Shown one piece after another: positions 42,243 to 50,396 of a stretch of 64,000 nt of DNA (the stretch's first letter is position 1; every line of letters starts with the position of its first letter). Position numbers and translations under genes: made by a program. The stretch comes from Microcella sp. (GTDB lineage Bacteria; Actinomycetota; Actinomycetes; Actinomycetales; Microbacteriaceae), in NCBI RefSeq assembly GCF_019739195.1, contig NZ_JAHHDS010000003.1, positions 1,984,001-2,048,000 of the forward strand. Reading direction: 5' to 3'. The notes beneath the pieces are model-generated. The model worked only from the letters and a program-made list of their open reading frames with translations, was not told where the DNA came from and did not search any database.

Positions 42243-43046
42243 CTACTGGATCACCATTCCGCCGTCGATCATCAGCAGCTGCCCCGTCATGTAGTCGCTG
42301 TCGGGGCTCGCGAGGAACGCGGCCGTGCCGACGATGTCTTCGGGGTAGGAGTAGCGCTTCATGAGAATCATGTTCTCGGCGATCGAGTCCATCGACTGGC
42401 CGGGCTTGTCGAACATCCCCATCGCCACAAGGTCTTTGTCGAGCTGCTCCCACAGCTCGGTGCGCACCACCCCAGGCGCGTAGCCGTTGACCGTGATGTT
42501 GTGCTCGATGAGCGACTTGGCGCCGGCCTTGATGATTCCCAGAACGGCGTGCTTGCTCGCCGTGTACACGGTCACGTCGATGAAGGCTTCTCGCGACAGA
42601 ATCGAGCCGACATTGATGATCTTGTACGGCTGCTCTTGCTTGCCCTGATCGCGCATCTGCTTGGCCGCCTCTTGCATGCACACGAGAGTGCCCCAGGCGT
42701 TGACGTCCATGATTCGCTGCCAGTTCTCTTCGGTGATGTCGAGAAAGAACAGCGGCTTGTTGATGCCGGCGTTGTTGAGCAGCACGTTGATCGAGCCGAA
42801 CTCGGCGACCGTGTGGGCCACGGCGGCGGCAGCCGACTCGCGCTTCGTGACGTCGAGCGACACCGCGGTCGCGACGCCGCCGGCGGCGTTGATCTCGTCG
42901 GCCACGGCCTGGGCGCCCTCGAGGTTGACGTCGCCGAGGCAGACCTTGGCGCCTTGCGCCGCGTAGTAGCGGCCGACCGCCGCACCCATTCCCTGGGCTG
43001 CGCCGGTGATCAAGACGTTCTTTCCTGCGAGTCGCGTGGTGTCCAT
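42243..43046 (-). CDS. Classical SDR dehydrogenase, copy B
   Basis: 267 aa from ATG 43046; the open frame continues far upstream, but only this start gives the SDR N-terminus LAGKNVLITGAAQGMGAAVGR. Motifs: NNAG in VLLNNAGINKP, Ser in NVGSILSREAF, YTASKHAVLGI (Tyr-x3-Lys) and DYMTGQLLMIDGGM. The substrate loop GVVRTELWEQLDKDLVAMG parallels copy A (WTKLDKELDEIGEG), supporting a common origin and similar substrate. It is a single-gene unit behind operator B2. Confidence 0.88.
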   Translation of the reverse strand: MDTTRLAGKNVLITGAAQGMGAAVGRYYAAQGAKVCLGDVNLEGAQAVADEINAAGGVATAVSLDVTKRESAAAAVAHTVAEFGSINVLLNNAGINKPLFFLDITEENWQRIMDVNAWGTLVCMQEAAKQMRDQGKQEQPYKIINVGSILSREAFIDVTVYTASKHAVLGIIKAGAKSLIEHNITVNGYAPGVVRTELWEQLDKDLVAMGMFDKPGQSMDSIAENMILMKRYSYPEDIVGTAAFLASPDSDYMTGQLLMIDGGMVIQ

Positions 43047-43135
43047 GCGATGCTGCTCCGTTTCGCTGTGTCTGAGGAGGGACGGGCCCGGAGGAGAGAA
43101 CAGCGTGTGGTCTCGCACCACCGGCGACCCTGTCG

Positions 43136-43156
43136 GTGTTATGCCACACAATACAC
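43136..43156 (-). promoter_or_regulatory. Operator B2 (GTGTT-N11-TACAC) before SDR copy B
   Basis: GTGTT (43136-43140), 11 nt, TACAC (43152-43156) on the + strand, 90 bp upstream of the SDR B start. Both half-sites and the spacing match operator B1 exactly. Confidence 0.55.
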
Positions 43157-43254
43157 GAAGGTCGTGAATGCACCACTGGAACGCGTTATCGTGGCTCCTG
43201 GGAGAACACTGACCACTCACGGGGTGACAGCGCACGGTGCTGTGTTGCGCACCG

Positions 43255-43275
43255 CCGTACACTGTTGACGAACAC
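43255..43275 (+). promoter_or_regulatory. Operator B3 before XRE-cupin gene B
   Basis: Reverse complement GTGTT-N11-TACGG, 8 of 10 half-site positions matching B1/B2, 20 bp before the ATG at 43296. The same bases also form GTACA-N7-CGAAC, a relaxed version of the A operators, hinting that the A and B sites are related. Confidence 0.5.
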
Positions 43276-43295
43276 CCGAGGAATGGATTGTCACC

Positions 43296-44018
43296 ATGAG
43301 CAACGCCGACGACGAATGGTCGATCGTGGGAGAGCGCATCCGGCTCGCTCGTGAATCGCTCGGTATGAGCGTGCGAGAGCTCTCGCGACGGGTCGACGTG
43401 TCGGCCAGTCACGTGTCGCAGGTCGAGCGCGGCCTTGCCTCCTTCAGCGTTCGCGCGCTCTACACGGTCGTCAGCGAGCTCGGCATCTCGATGGACAGCC
43501 TCTTCGAGGACTCTCCCGTCGACACCGACGATTCTCCGTTTCCGGATGACGATGCCGTAGTGGCCCGTTCGAAAGACACCTCGCTCGAAGAGGCGGGAAT
43601 CGTGCTGCGGCACGCCGATCGACCGACGATCAGCCTGAGCTCTGGCCCGCGCTGGGAGCGCCTGACGGCCAAGCCCGAGTCGAACGCCGAGTTCATCGAC
43701 GTCATCTACGCCCCAGCGCCCGGCGCAGAACCGCCGGCCGACTTCGTGCGGCACGACGGTCGCGAGTACGGCGTGATCATCCGTGGCGAGCTCAACGTGC
43801 AGGTCGGCTTCGGCACGGCTGTTCTCGCCGTCGGCGATTCGATCTCGTTCGACTCGTCGATTCCGCACCGGTTCTGGAACAGCTCAGACGACGAGGTGCA
43901 CGCCATCTGGTTCGTGCTCGACAACCACCTCGATGAGATGCGTCAGCAGTTCTCGAGCGTGGGCGCGACGAACCACCTGCACGGTTCGAGCGAGCGCCGA
44001 CCGGCGAGCGCGCACTGA
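43296..44018 (+). CDS. XRE-family regulator with C-terminal cupin sensor, copy B
   Basis: 240 aa. HTH_XRE domain: IRLARESLGMSVRELSRRVDVSASHVSQVERGLASFSVRALYTVV. The linker is acidic and contains DTDDSPFPDDDAV. The cupin (residues about 150-225) has VRHDGREYGVIIRGELNVQVGFG and LAVGDSISFDSSIPHRFWNSSDDE. It is a paralogue of copy A: the cupin halves align well (EYGV, PHxxxN, IWFV), the linkers do not. It is divergent from SDR B, and I infer that it controls the B operators, including its own promoter. Confidence 0.9.
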   Translation: MSNADDEWSIVGERIRLARESLGMSVRELSRRVDVSASHVSQVERGLASFSVRALYTVVSELGISMDSLFEDSPVDTDDSPFPDDDAVVARSKDTSLEEAGIVLRHADRPTISLSSGPRWERLTAKPESNAEFIDVIYAPAPGAEPPADFVRHDGREYGVIIRGELNVQVGFGTAVLAVGDSISFDSSIPHRFWNSSDDEVHAIWFVLDNHLDEMRQQFSSVGATNHLHGSSERRPASAH

Positions 44019-44055
44019 CGACCCGTCAGGGCACGCTTGCCGCGCACCTCTACTC

Positions 44056-45432
44056 CTAGGCGCGCCAGACCGTCTTGAGGTTGCAGAATTCGCGGATTCC
44101 CGCGGCGGCGAGCTCGCGGCCGATGCCCGAGTTCTTGATGCCGCCGAACGGCAGCTCGGGGTACGAGACGGTCATGCCGTTGATGAAGACCGCGCCAGCA
44201 TCCAGATCGCGCGCGACGCGCTCCTGCTCGTCGGGGTCAGTCGTCCACACCGCGGAACTCAGGCCGAACGGGGTCTGGTTGGCGATCGCGAGCGCCTCAT
44301 CGACGTCGGCGGCGCGGTAGACGGTCGCGACCGGCCCGAACGCCTCCTCCATCACCAGTCGCGCGTCGGCCGGCAGATCGGCGATGACGGTCGGCGGGTA
44401 GAAGAAGCCGTCACCCTCGGGCACGGTGCCACCGGTCAGCAGCGTGGCGCCGTGGGCGACGGCGTCGTCGACGAGCTCGGCGAGCTCGTCGCGCCCGCTG
44501 AGGGTCGCCAACGGCCCGACCTGCACTGACTCGTCGAGCGGGTCGCCGACGACAAGCGCGGCCATCTTCTCGACGAAGAGTTCGGTGAAGCGGTCGTAGA
44601 CGTCGGCGTGCACGATGAAGCGCTTGCCGGCCACGCACGACTGCCCGTTGTTGATGGTGCGGGCCGTGACGGCCATCGATGCCGCCGCTTCGAGGTCGGC
44701 ACTCGGCAGCACGATGAAGGGGTCAGAGCCGCCGAGCTCGAGCACGGCTTTCTTGACCGCGGCACCGGCCTGCGACCCGACGGCGCGGCCTGCGGGCTCA
44801 GAGCCGGTGAGAGTCACGGCCTTGATGCGCGAGTCGGCGATGATCGCCTCGACCGGGCCTGAGCCGATGAGCAGTGTCGTGAAGGCGCCCTCGGGAAACC
44901 CTGCCCGGGTGAAGAGCGTGTCGAGGTACAGGGCCGACTCGGGCACGTTCGACGCATGCTTGAGCACGCCAGCGTTGCCGGCCATGAGTGCGGGTGCCGC
45001 GAATCGGATGACCTGCCAGAGCGGGTAGTTCCAGGGCATGACGGCGAGCACGACGCCGAGCGGCTCGTAGCGCGCACCGGCTGCCGACGCGTTGACGGCC
45101 GCGGGGTTCTCGAGCGGCTCATCGGCGAGAAAGCGCTCGGCGTTCTCGGCGTAGAAGCGCATATTCTTGACGCACTTGAGCGCCTCAGCGCGTGCCTGGG
45201 CGATGGGCTTGCCCATCTCGCGCACCATCATGACCGCGACGTCGTCGGCCTCGGCCTCGAGCAGGTCGGCGGCTGCGCGCATCCACTCTGCACGCTGGGC
45301 GAAATCAGTGCTGCGCATGGCGTGCACGGCGTTCTCGGCGAGGGCGATGCGCCGCTCGATCTCGGCGGCGTCGTGCGCGTCGAACGTGCGCTCGGTCGCT
45401 CCGGTGGTCGGGTTGATGACGGCGATGGCCAT
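44056..45432 (-). CDS. NAD(P)-dependent aldehyde dehydrogenase, succinate-semialdehyde dehydrogenase type
   Basis: 458 aa. ALDH motifs: VLAVMPWNYPLWQVIRFAAPALMAGN (cofactor entry), KHASNVPES, the catalytic Glu in VLELGGSDPFIVL and the catalytic Cys in NNGQSCVAGKRF, with GPVATVYRA near the end. The ELGGSDPF and NNGQSC pattern is that of the GabD/SSADH group. It oxidises a (semi)aldehyde to an acid. It is the last of three - strand genes (VOC, GntR, ALDH) divergent from the E1/E2 dehydrogenase genes and is probably controlled by the GntR protein encoded just upstream. Confidence 0.9.
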   Translation of the reverse strand: MAIAVINPTTGATERTFDAHDAAEIERRIALAENAVHAMRSTDFAQRAEWMRAAADLLEAEADDVAVMMVREMGKPIAQARAEALKCVKNMRFYAENAERFLADEPLENPAAVNASAAGARYEPLGVVLAVMPWNYPLWQVIRFAAPALMAGNAGVLKHASNVPESALYLDTLFTRAGFPEGAFTTLLIGSGPVEAIIADSRIKAVTLTGSEPAGRAVGSQAGAAVKKAVLELGGSDPFIVLPSADLEAAASMAVTARTINNGQSCVAGKRFIVHADVYDRFTELFVEKMAALVVGDPLDESVQVGPLATLSGRDELAELVDDAVAHGATLLTGGTVPEGDGFFYPPTVIADLPADARLVMEEAFGPVATVYRAADVDEALAIANQTPFGLSSAVWTTDPDEQERVARDLDAGAVFINGMTVSYPELPFGGIKNSGIGRELAAAGIREFCNLKTVWRA

Positions 45433-45457
45433 GAGTGCCTCTCTCCTGTGTGTCGGC

Positions 45458-46153
45458 TTATCGGGTCGACGCCGAGGCGTCGGTGAAGATGTCGGGATGC
45501 GCGGCGAGCAGTCGTCGCGTGCGCCTGATGTGGTTCTCTACCGTGCGCTCGGCACTCTCGACATCGCCTTCGCGCACGGCGGTCACGAGCAAGTGGTGCT
45601 CGTCGTGCACGATGCGCTGGCTGTGGTCGTCGATCATGAGCGTGTAGGCGCGACGGTACGGCTGCGTGGTGTTCCACAATCGCGTGACGAGGTCGTTGAG
45701 CACGAGCGTCTCGGCCCCCGAATAGCTGAGCATGTGGAAGGCGCGGTCGAGCGCCAAGAACTCGGCAACGTCGTCGGTCTCGGTCATCTGCTGTGCGAGC
45801 TCGGCGAGCTCGATGATGTCGCGTGCCGTCAAGGAGGGCATCGAGTAGCGCATCAGCAGCGGTTCGAGCCTCTCGCGGGCTTGGTAGACCTCTTCGCACT
45901 CGGCGAGGGTGAGGCGCGAGACCCACGCCCCGGCGTTGGGCACGAGGGTGACGAGACCCTCGGCCTCGAGCAGCTTGAGCGCCTCGCGCACCGGCACACG
46001 GCTCGCGCCGAAGCGCTCGGCGATCTCCTCCTGCCGCAGGCGAGCACCAGGAGGGTAGGTGCCGCGCACGATGCCGTCGCGGATGCCCTCGGCGACGCGC
46101 GAGCTCGCATTGCCGTCGCGGGTGGCCGGCGTCGGCACGAAGGCGGCAGTCAT
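45458..46153 (-). CDS. GntR-family regulator, FadR/FCD subfamily
   Basis: 231 aa from ATG 46153, 8 nt after GAGGAGG and overlapping the VOC stop by 4 nt. Winged helix: IRDGIVRGTYPPGARLRQEEIAERFGASRVPVREALKLLEAEGLV. The FCD ligand domain follows, with the family pattern Asp in FLALDRAFHML and His residues in DEHHLLVTAVREGD and VENHIRRTR that usually hold a metal near the effector site. FCD regulators typically sense small organic acids. It should bind the two TGGATGCAAT repeats at 46700 and 46763. Confidence 0.9.
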   Translation of the reverse strand: MTAAFVPTPATRDGNASSRVAEGIRDGIVRGTYPPGARLRQEEIAERFGASRVPVREALKLLEAEGLVTLVPNAGAWVSRLTLAECEEVYQARERLEPLLMRYSMPSLTARDIIELAELAQQMTETDDVAEFLALDRAFHMLSYSGAETLVLNDLVTRLWNTTQPYRRAYTLMIDDHSQRIVHDEHHLLVTAVREGDVESAERTVENHIRRTRRLLAAHPDIFTDASASTR

Positions 46154-46674
46154 TCGGCCGGCCTCCTCGGGTCCCACAGGCGCACGGTCGCGTCGCGCTC
46201 GTAGGCCTTGCCGTCGGGGTAGCTGACGAGCTCAAGCTGCATGCCCCAGGGCGAGAGAAAGTACTGCCAGCGCTGACCCTCGCTCGCGTTGCGGCTGCTC
46301 GTCGGTTCGCCCAGCAGTCGCACGCCGTGCTCGCGCAAGTGCGCGATGCCGGCATCGAGGTCGTCGACGTAGAACGCCAGGTGGTGGCCGCCGATGTCGC
46401 TGTTGCGCGGCTGGGGCGCCTGCCCATCGGCAGGCTCCCACTGGAAGATCTCGAAGTTCGGGCCGAAGCCGCAGCGGAAGAACCTCAGCTCGCGCATCAC
46501 CGAGCGGGGGTGCACGTTCAAGTGCTCGAGCATCCAGTCGTCATCGCGCTCGAACGGACCGAGCGTGTAGACGTACTCGCAGCCGATGACGTCGACGAAG
46601 AAGCGTTGAGCCTCGTCAAGGTCGGGCACGGTGAAGCCGATGTGCTCGGTGCCTCTCAACCCGGGAAGACCCAT
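46150..46674 (-). CDS. VOC (glyoxalase-fold) protein
   Basis: 174 aa, ATG 46674 behind GGAGGG. Two VOC modules: LRGTEHIGFTVPDLDEAQRFFVDVIG (first metal His) and GGHHLAFYVDDLDAGIAHLREHGV, ending with SPWGMQLELVSYP (metal Glu). It differs from the VOC protein at 19323. Members act as glyoxalases, epimerases, dioxygenases or lyases; residues here do not decide. First gene of the - strand unit with the GntR regulator and ALDH. Confidence 0.82.
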   Translation of the reverse strand: MGLPGLRGTEHIGFTVPDLDEAQRFFVDVIGCEYVYTLGPFERDDDWMLEHLNVHPRSVMRELRFFRCGFGPNFEIFQWEPADGQAPQPRNSDIGGHHLAFYVDDLDAGIAHLREHGVRLLGEPTSSRNASEGQRWQYFLSPWGMQLELVSYPDGKAYERDATVRLWDPRRPAE

Positions 46675-46699
46675 GTCGACATCCCTCCTTTGCGGCGAC

Positions 46700-46772
46700 T
46701 GGATGCAATCTTAGCCACACGAGTCGACTATCGGCCAGGAAAGCACAGAAACGTGTTGAGATTGGATGCAAT
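46700..46772. promoter_or_regulatory. Two TGGATGCAAT repeats in the divergent VOC / E1 promoter region
   Basis: Exact 10-nt direct repeats TGGATGCAAT at 46700-46709 and 46763-46772, 63 bp apart (about six helical turns). The second is part of ATTGGATGCAAT, itself an ATTG-N4-CAAT dyad, a shape typical for FCD-GntR operators. One lies 26 bp before the VOC start and the other 20 bp before the E1 start, so one regulator could control both directions. Confidence 0.6.
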
Positions 46773-46791
46773 TGCGGGTATCGTCACGGCC

Positions 46792-48978
46792 ATGCCGAAA
46801 CAACGACGTTTGGAATCCACCGCTCCGTGGGTCGAGCTCAGCACGACGGCCGCCGATTGGAAGGCCGCCGACCCTGCGCTGCTCGCCACGATGCTCGGCC
46901 AGTTGCACCTCATCCGCGCCTTCGAAGAGCGCGTGCTCGACCTGGCCGGTGAAGGCCTCGTGCACGGCCCGGCGCACTCGTCGATCGGTCAAGAGGGCGG
47001 TGCCGTCGGCTCGATCGTGGGTCTGCGCTCGAGCGATGCCGTCAACGGCTCGCACCGCGGCCACCACCAGTTTCTCGCCAAGGCGCTGACGCACGTCGCC
47101 CAGGGCGGCCTCGACCTCGACGCTCTCGTCACCGCAGACATTCAGACGGTGCTGCAGAAGACGCTCGCCGAGATTCTCGGCCTCGCCCAGGGCTACTGCC
47201 GCGGTCGCGGTGGCTCGATGCACCTGCAGTGGTTCGAGGCTGGCGCGCTCGGTACCAACGCCATCGTGGGCGGCGGCGCCCCGATGGCCACGGGCAACGC
47301 CTGGGCCCAGAAGCGCTCGGGCACCACCGACCTCACCATCAACTACTTCGGCGATGGCGCCGCGCAGATCGGCTCGGTGCTCGAGTCGATGAACCTCGCC
47401 GCCGCGTGGAAGCTGCCGGTCTGCTTCTTCGTCGAGAACAACTTTTACGCCGTCGCGACCCGCATCGAGGAGAGCGTGGCCGACACCCGGCTCTCGGTGC
47501 GCGGCATGGGCTTCGGCATTCCGTCGTGGCGGGTCGACGGCATGGACCCGCTCGCCGTGCACCTCGCCATGGAACAGGCCGCCGAGGTCATGCGGTCGGG
47601 CGGTGGCCCCGCGGTCGCCGAGGCCGAGGTGTACCGCTTCTTCCACCAGAACGGCCCGTACCCGGGCAGCGCCTTCGGCTACCGCACGAAAGAAGAAGAG
47701 GCGGAGTGGAAGAAGCGCGACCCGCTCGAGCGCGTCGCCCGCGAGATGATCAAGCTCGGTCTCATCGATGAGGCGGGCGTCGAGAGCGTGCGCGCCCAGG
47801 CCGTCGCGGCGATGGATGCGGCCACCGAGCCGCTGCTCGAGGCCGATCCCGAGAAGCAGGGTCGCCGCCGCATCCGCCCCGAGCTCTGGCCCGACCCGAA
47901 CTTCGTCGACGTCGGTGTGCGCGGCGACGCGAGCGAGCTCGAGTCGCTCACCGTGCTCGACCCGAGCACGTCGCAGGCCGCGCGCGAAGAGACCAAGTTC
48001 GTCGATGCCGTCGCGGGCGTCATGGAGCGCCGGATGTCGCAAGACGATCGCATCGTGGTGCTCGGTGAGGACATCCACCGGCTCAAGGGCGGCACCAACG
48101 GCGCGACCAAGGGCCTCGCCGATGCCTTCCCCGACCGCATTCTCGGCACGCCGATCAGCGAGAACGCGTTCATGGGCCTCGGCGGCGGGCTCGCCCTCGA
48201 CGGCCGCTACCGCCCCGTCATCGAGTTCATGTACCCCGACTTCATGTGGGTCGCGGCAGACCAGGTGTTCAACCAGGTGGGCAAGGCACGCCACATGTTC
48301 GGCGGCGACAACCCCGTGCCGCTCGTGCTGCGCACGAAGGTCGCCATGGGCTCGGGCTACGGCTCGCAGCACCTCATGGACCCGGCGGGCATCTTCGCCA
48401 CGAGCCCGGGCTGGCGCATCGTCGCCCCGTCGTCGGCCGCCGACTACGTGGGCCTCATGAACGCCGCCCTCGCCCTGCAAGACCCCGTGCTGGTGATCGA
48501 GCACGTCGACCTCTACGGCGAGAAAGACGAAGTCATCGCCGGCGACCTCGACTACATCATTCCGCCAGGCACTGCCGCGGTGCGCCGTGAGGGCGCCGAG
48601 ATGACGGTCATCAGCTACCTGTCGATGGTGCGGCACTGCGCCGAGGCTATCGAGCAGACGGGCGTGGATGCTGAGCTCATCGACCTGCGCTGGCTCGACC
48701 GGGCGTCGATCGATTGGGCGACCATCGAAGCCAGCGTCAAGAAGACGAACGCGGTGCTCATCGTCGAGCAGGGCGCCATCGGCACGTCGTACGGCGGCTG
48801 GCTGGCCGACGAGATTCAGCGCCGGTTCTTCGACTGGCTCGACCAGCCGGTGCAGCGGGTCACGGGCACCGAGTCGTCGCCCTCGATCTCACGCGTGCTC
48901 GAACGGGCCGCAATCGCCCGCACCGAAGAGGTCGTCGCCGGCCTCGAAACCGTGCGCCGGAATGCGGGGGGTGCCTGA
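46792..48978 (+). CDS. Fused E1 alpha-beta of a 2-oxoacid/acetoin dehydrogenase complex (thiamine diphosphate)
   Basis: 728 aa from ATG 46792. Residues about 20-330 are the E1 alpha part: GSMHLQWFEAGALGTNAIVGGGAPMATG and the ThDP motif YFGDGAAQIG...VENNFYA. Residues about 390-715 are the E1 beta part: DRIVVLGEDIHRLKGG, TPISENAFMGLGGGLALDGRYRPVIEFMYPDF, QHLMDPAGIFA and LIDLRWLDRASIDW. Separate alpha and beta genes are the norm; a fused chain is known in some groups. It decarboxylates a 2-oxo acid or cleaves acetoin and passes the acyl group to E2. Its stop overlaps the E2 start. Confidence 0.87.
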   Translation: MPKQRRLESTAPWVELSTTAADWKAADPALLATMLGQLHLIRAFEERVLDLAGEGLVHGPAHSSIGQEGGAVGSIVGLRSSDAVNGSHRGHHQFLAKALTHVAQGGLDLDALVTADIQTVLQKTLAEILGLAQGYCRGRGGSMHLQWFEAGALGTNAIVGGGAPMATGNAWAQKRSGTTDLTINYFGDGAAQIGSVLESMNLAAAWKLPVCFFVENNFYAVATRIEESVADTRLSVRGMGFGIPSWRVDGMDPLAVHLAMEQAAEVMRSGGGPAVAEAEVYRFFHQNGPYPGSAFGYRTKEEEAEWKKRDPLERVAREMIKLGLIDEAGVESVRAQAVAAMDAATEPLLEADPEKQGRRRIRPELWPDPNFVDVGVRGDASELESLTVLDPSTSQAAREETKFVDAVAGVMERRMSQDDRIVVLGEDIHRLKGGTNGATKGLADAFPDRILGTPISENAFMGLGGGLALDGRYRPVIEFMYPDFMWVAADQVFNQVGKARHMFGGDNPVPLVLRTKVAMGSGYGSQHLMDPAGIFATSPGWRIVAPSSAADYVGLMNAALALQDPVLVIEHVDLYGEKDEVIAGDLDYIIPPGTAAVRREGAEMTVISYLSMVRHCAEAIEQTGVDAELIDLRWLDRASIDWATIEASVKKTNAVLIVEQGAIGTSYGGWLADEIQRRFFDWLDQPVQRVTGTESSPSISRVLERAAIARTEEVVAGLETVRRNAGGA

Positions 48979-50273
48979 TGGCGACGACCATCCGCATGCC
49001 GGAGGTGCTCGCGAACGTCACCGAGGCGGCCGTGCAGAAGTGGCTCGTCGCCCCGGGCGACGCCATCGCCGTGGGGCAGCCCTTCGCCGAGATCGAGACC
49101 GAGAAGGCTGTCGTCGAGTACACCGCCGAGACGGCCGGAACCGTGCTCGAGCTGCTCATCAAGGAGGGCGACAACGTCGACGTCGGCGCCCCCATCGCGA
49201 TCGTGGGGGAGGCGGGGGAGGTGGCCCCCGCCTCTCCCGCGGCAGACTCGTCTGCCGCTGGAGCCGCGGCCACCGCCGCACCGGCCGAGCCGGCAGCGCC
49301 CGCTGCCGAGTCGGCACCTGCCGCAGCAACACCCGCTGCGCCTGCACCCGCAGCACCTCAGCAGACCACGGCCGCTCCGGGGGGCGAGGCGCACCCCGGA
49401 GCGCGCCGATTCATCAGCCCGCTCGTGCGGCGGCTCGCTCGCGAGCGCGGCCTCGATCTGTCGTCGGTCACCGGTAGCGGCCCCGACGGCCGCATTGTGC
49501 GGCGCGATATCGAGGCGCTCGCCGCCGGCGCTTCCGCCTCGGCAGCCGCTGCACCCGCACCGGCAGCCACGCCAGCTCCCGCCGCGGCGTCGGCCGAACC
49601 GGAGCTGATTCCGCACAGCCGCATGCGCACGACGATCGCGCGCCGGCTCACCGAGAGCAAGTCGACGGTGCCGCACTTCTACCTGACGGCCGACTGCCGG
49701 GTCGACCGGCTGCTCGAGCTGCGACGCGAGATCAACGCCATCGACGGCGTCAAGATCTCGGTCAACGACCTCGTGGTGAAAGCCGTGGCGGCCGCCTTCG
49801 CCGACGTGCCCGAGGCCAACACGACGTGGAGCGATGAGGGCCGGCTGCGCCACCGCACCGCCGACATCGCGATCGCCGTGTCTCTCGACGACGGCCTCGT
49901 GACTCCGGTCGTGCGCGGCGTCGAGTCGCTCACCGTCACGGCACTCTCGGCCGCGGTCATCGACCTGGCGACCCGGGCTCGCGAGGGAAAGCTCAAGCAG
50001 CACGAGATCGAGGGCGGCAGCTTCGCCGTCTCGAACCTCGGCATGTTCGGCACGCAGGCCTTCAGCGCGATCATCAATCCGCCCCAGGCGGGAATCCTTG
50101 CGGTCGGCGCAGCGCGTCAGGCCCCCGTCGTCGTCGACGGCGCGCTCGAGGTCGGCACGGTCATGACCGTGACGCTCTCGGCCGACCACCGCGTGATGGA
50201 TGGCGCGCTCGCCGCGCGCTGGCTCGCCGCCTTCGTCTCTCGCATTGAGAACCCCGTGTCGATCCTCGCCTGA
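48978..50273 (+). CDS. Dihydrolipoamide acyltransferase (E2)
   Basis: 431 aa, ATG 48978 overlapping the E1 stop by 1 nt. One lipoyl domain (residues 1-78) with the lipoylated Lys43 in IETEKAVVEY, then an Ala/Pro-rich linker, a peripheral-subunit-binding domain (ISPLVRRLARERGLDLSSVTGSGPDGRIVRRDIEAL), a second Ala/Pro linker and the CAT-like catalytic domain (about 205-431) with SNLGMFGTQAFSAIINPPQ and the active-site His in LSADHRVMDGAL. It transfers the acyl group to CoA. No E3 gene lies in the window, so a shared dihydrolipoamide dehydrogenase must be supplied from elsewhere. Confidence 0.9.
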   Translation: MATTIRMPEVLANVTEAAVQKWLVAPGDAIAVGQPFAEIETEKAVVEYTAETAGTVLELLIKEGDNVDVGAPIAIVGEAGEVAPASPAADSSAAGAAATAAPAEPAAPAAESAPAAATPAAPAPAAPQQTTAAPGGEAHPGARRFISPLVRRLARERGLDLSSVTGSGPDGRIVRRDIEALAAGASASAAAAPAPAATPAPAAASAEPELIPHSRMRTTIARRLTESKSTVPHFYLTADCRVDRLLELRREINAIDGVKISVNDLVVKAVAAAFADVPEANTTWSDEGRLRHRTADIAIAVSLDDGLVTPVVRGVESLTVTALSAAVIDLATRAREGKLKQHEIEGGSFAVSNLGMFGTQAFSAIINPPQAGILAVGAARQAPVVVDGALEVGTVMTVTLSADHRVMDGALAARWLAAFVSRIENPVSILA

Positions 50274-50396
50274 CTGCGCGTTTCCGCACGCTGAAGAACC
50301 GCAGAACTTTCACGAATCACGGGCGCCTTCGCGCCGGCCGCTCGGCGCGCGCGGGATAGTGTTCCCCTGGTCGCCGTTGACCTGAGGGAGTCCACT

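Noticed and set aside
42243-43868. A 541-codon frame extending SDR copy B upstream
   Set aside because: The extra N-terminus is antisense to the XRE-cupin gene B and runs through its promoter; the SDR start motif begins at 43046.
46711-48636. 641-codon - strand frame opposite the E1 gene
   Set aside because: Antisense shadow; runs of Arg/His/Asp/Glu with no recognisable fold.
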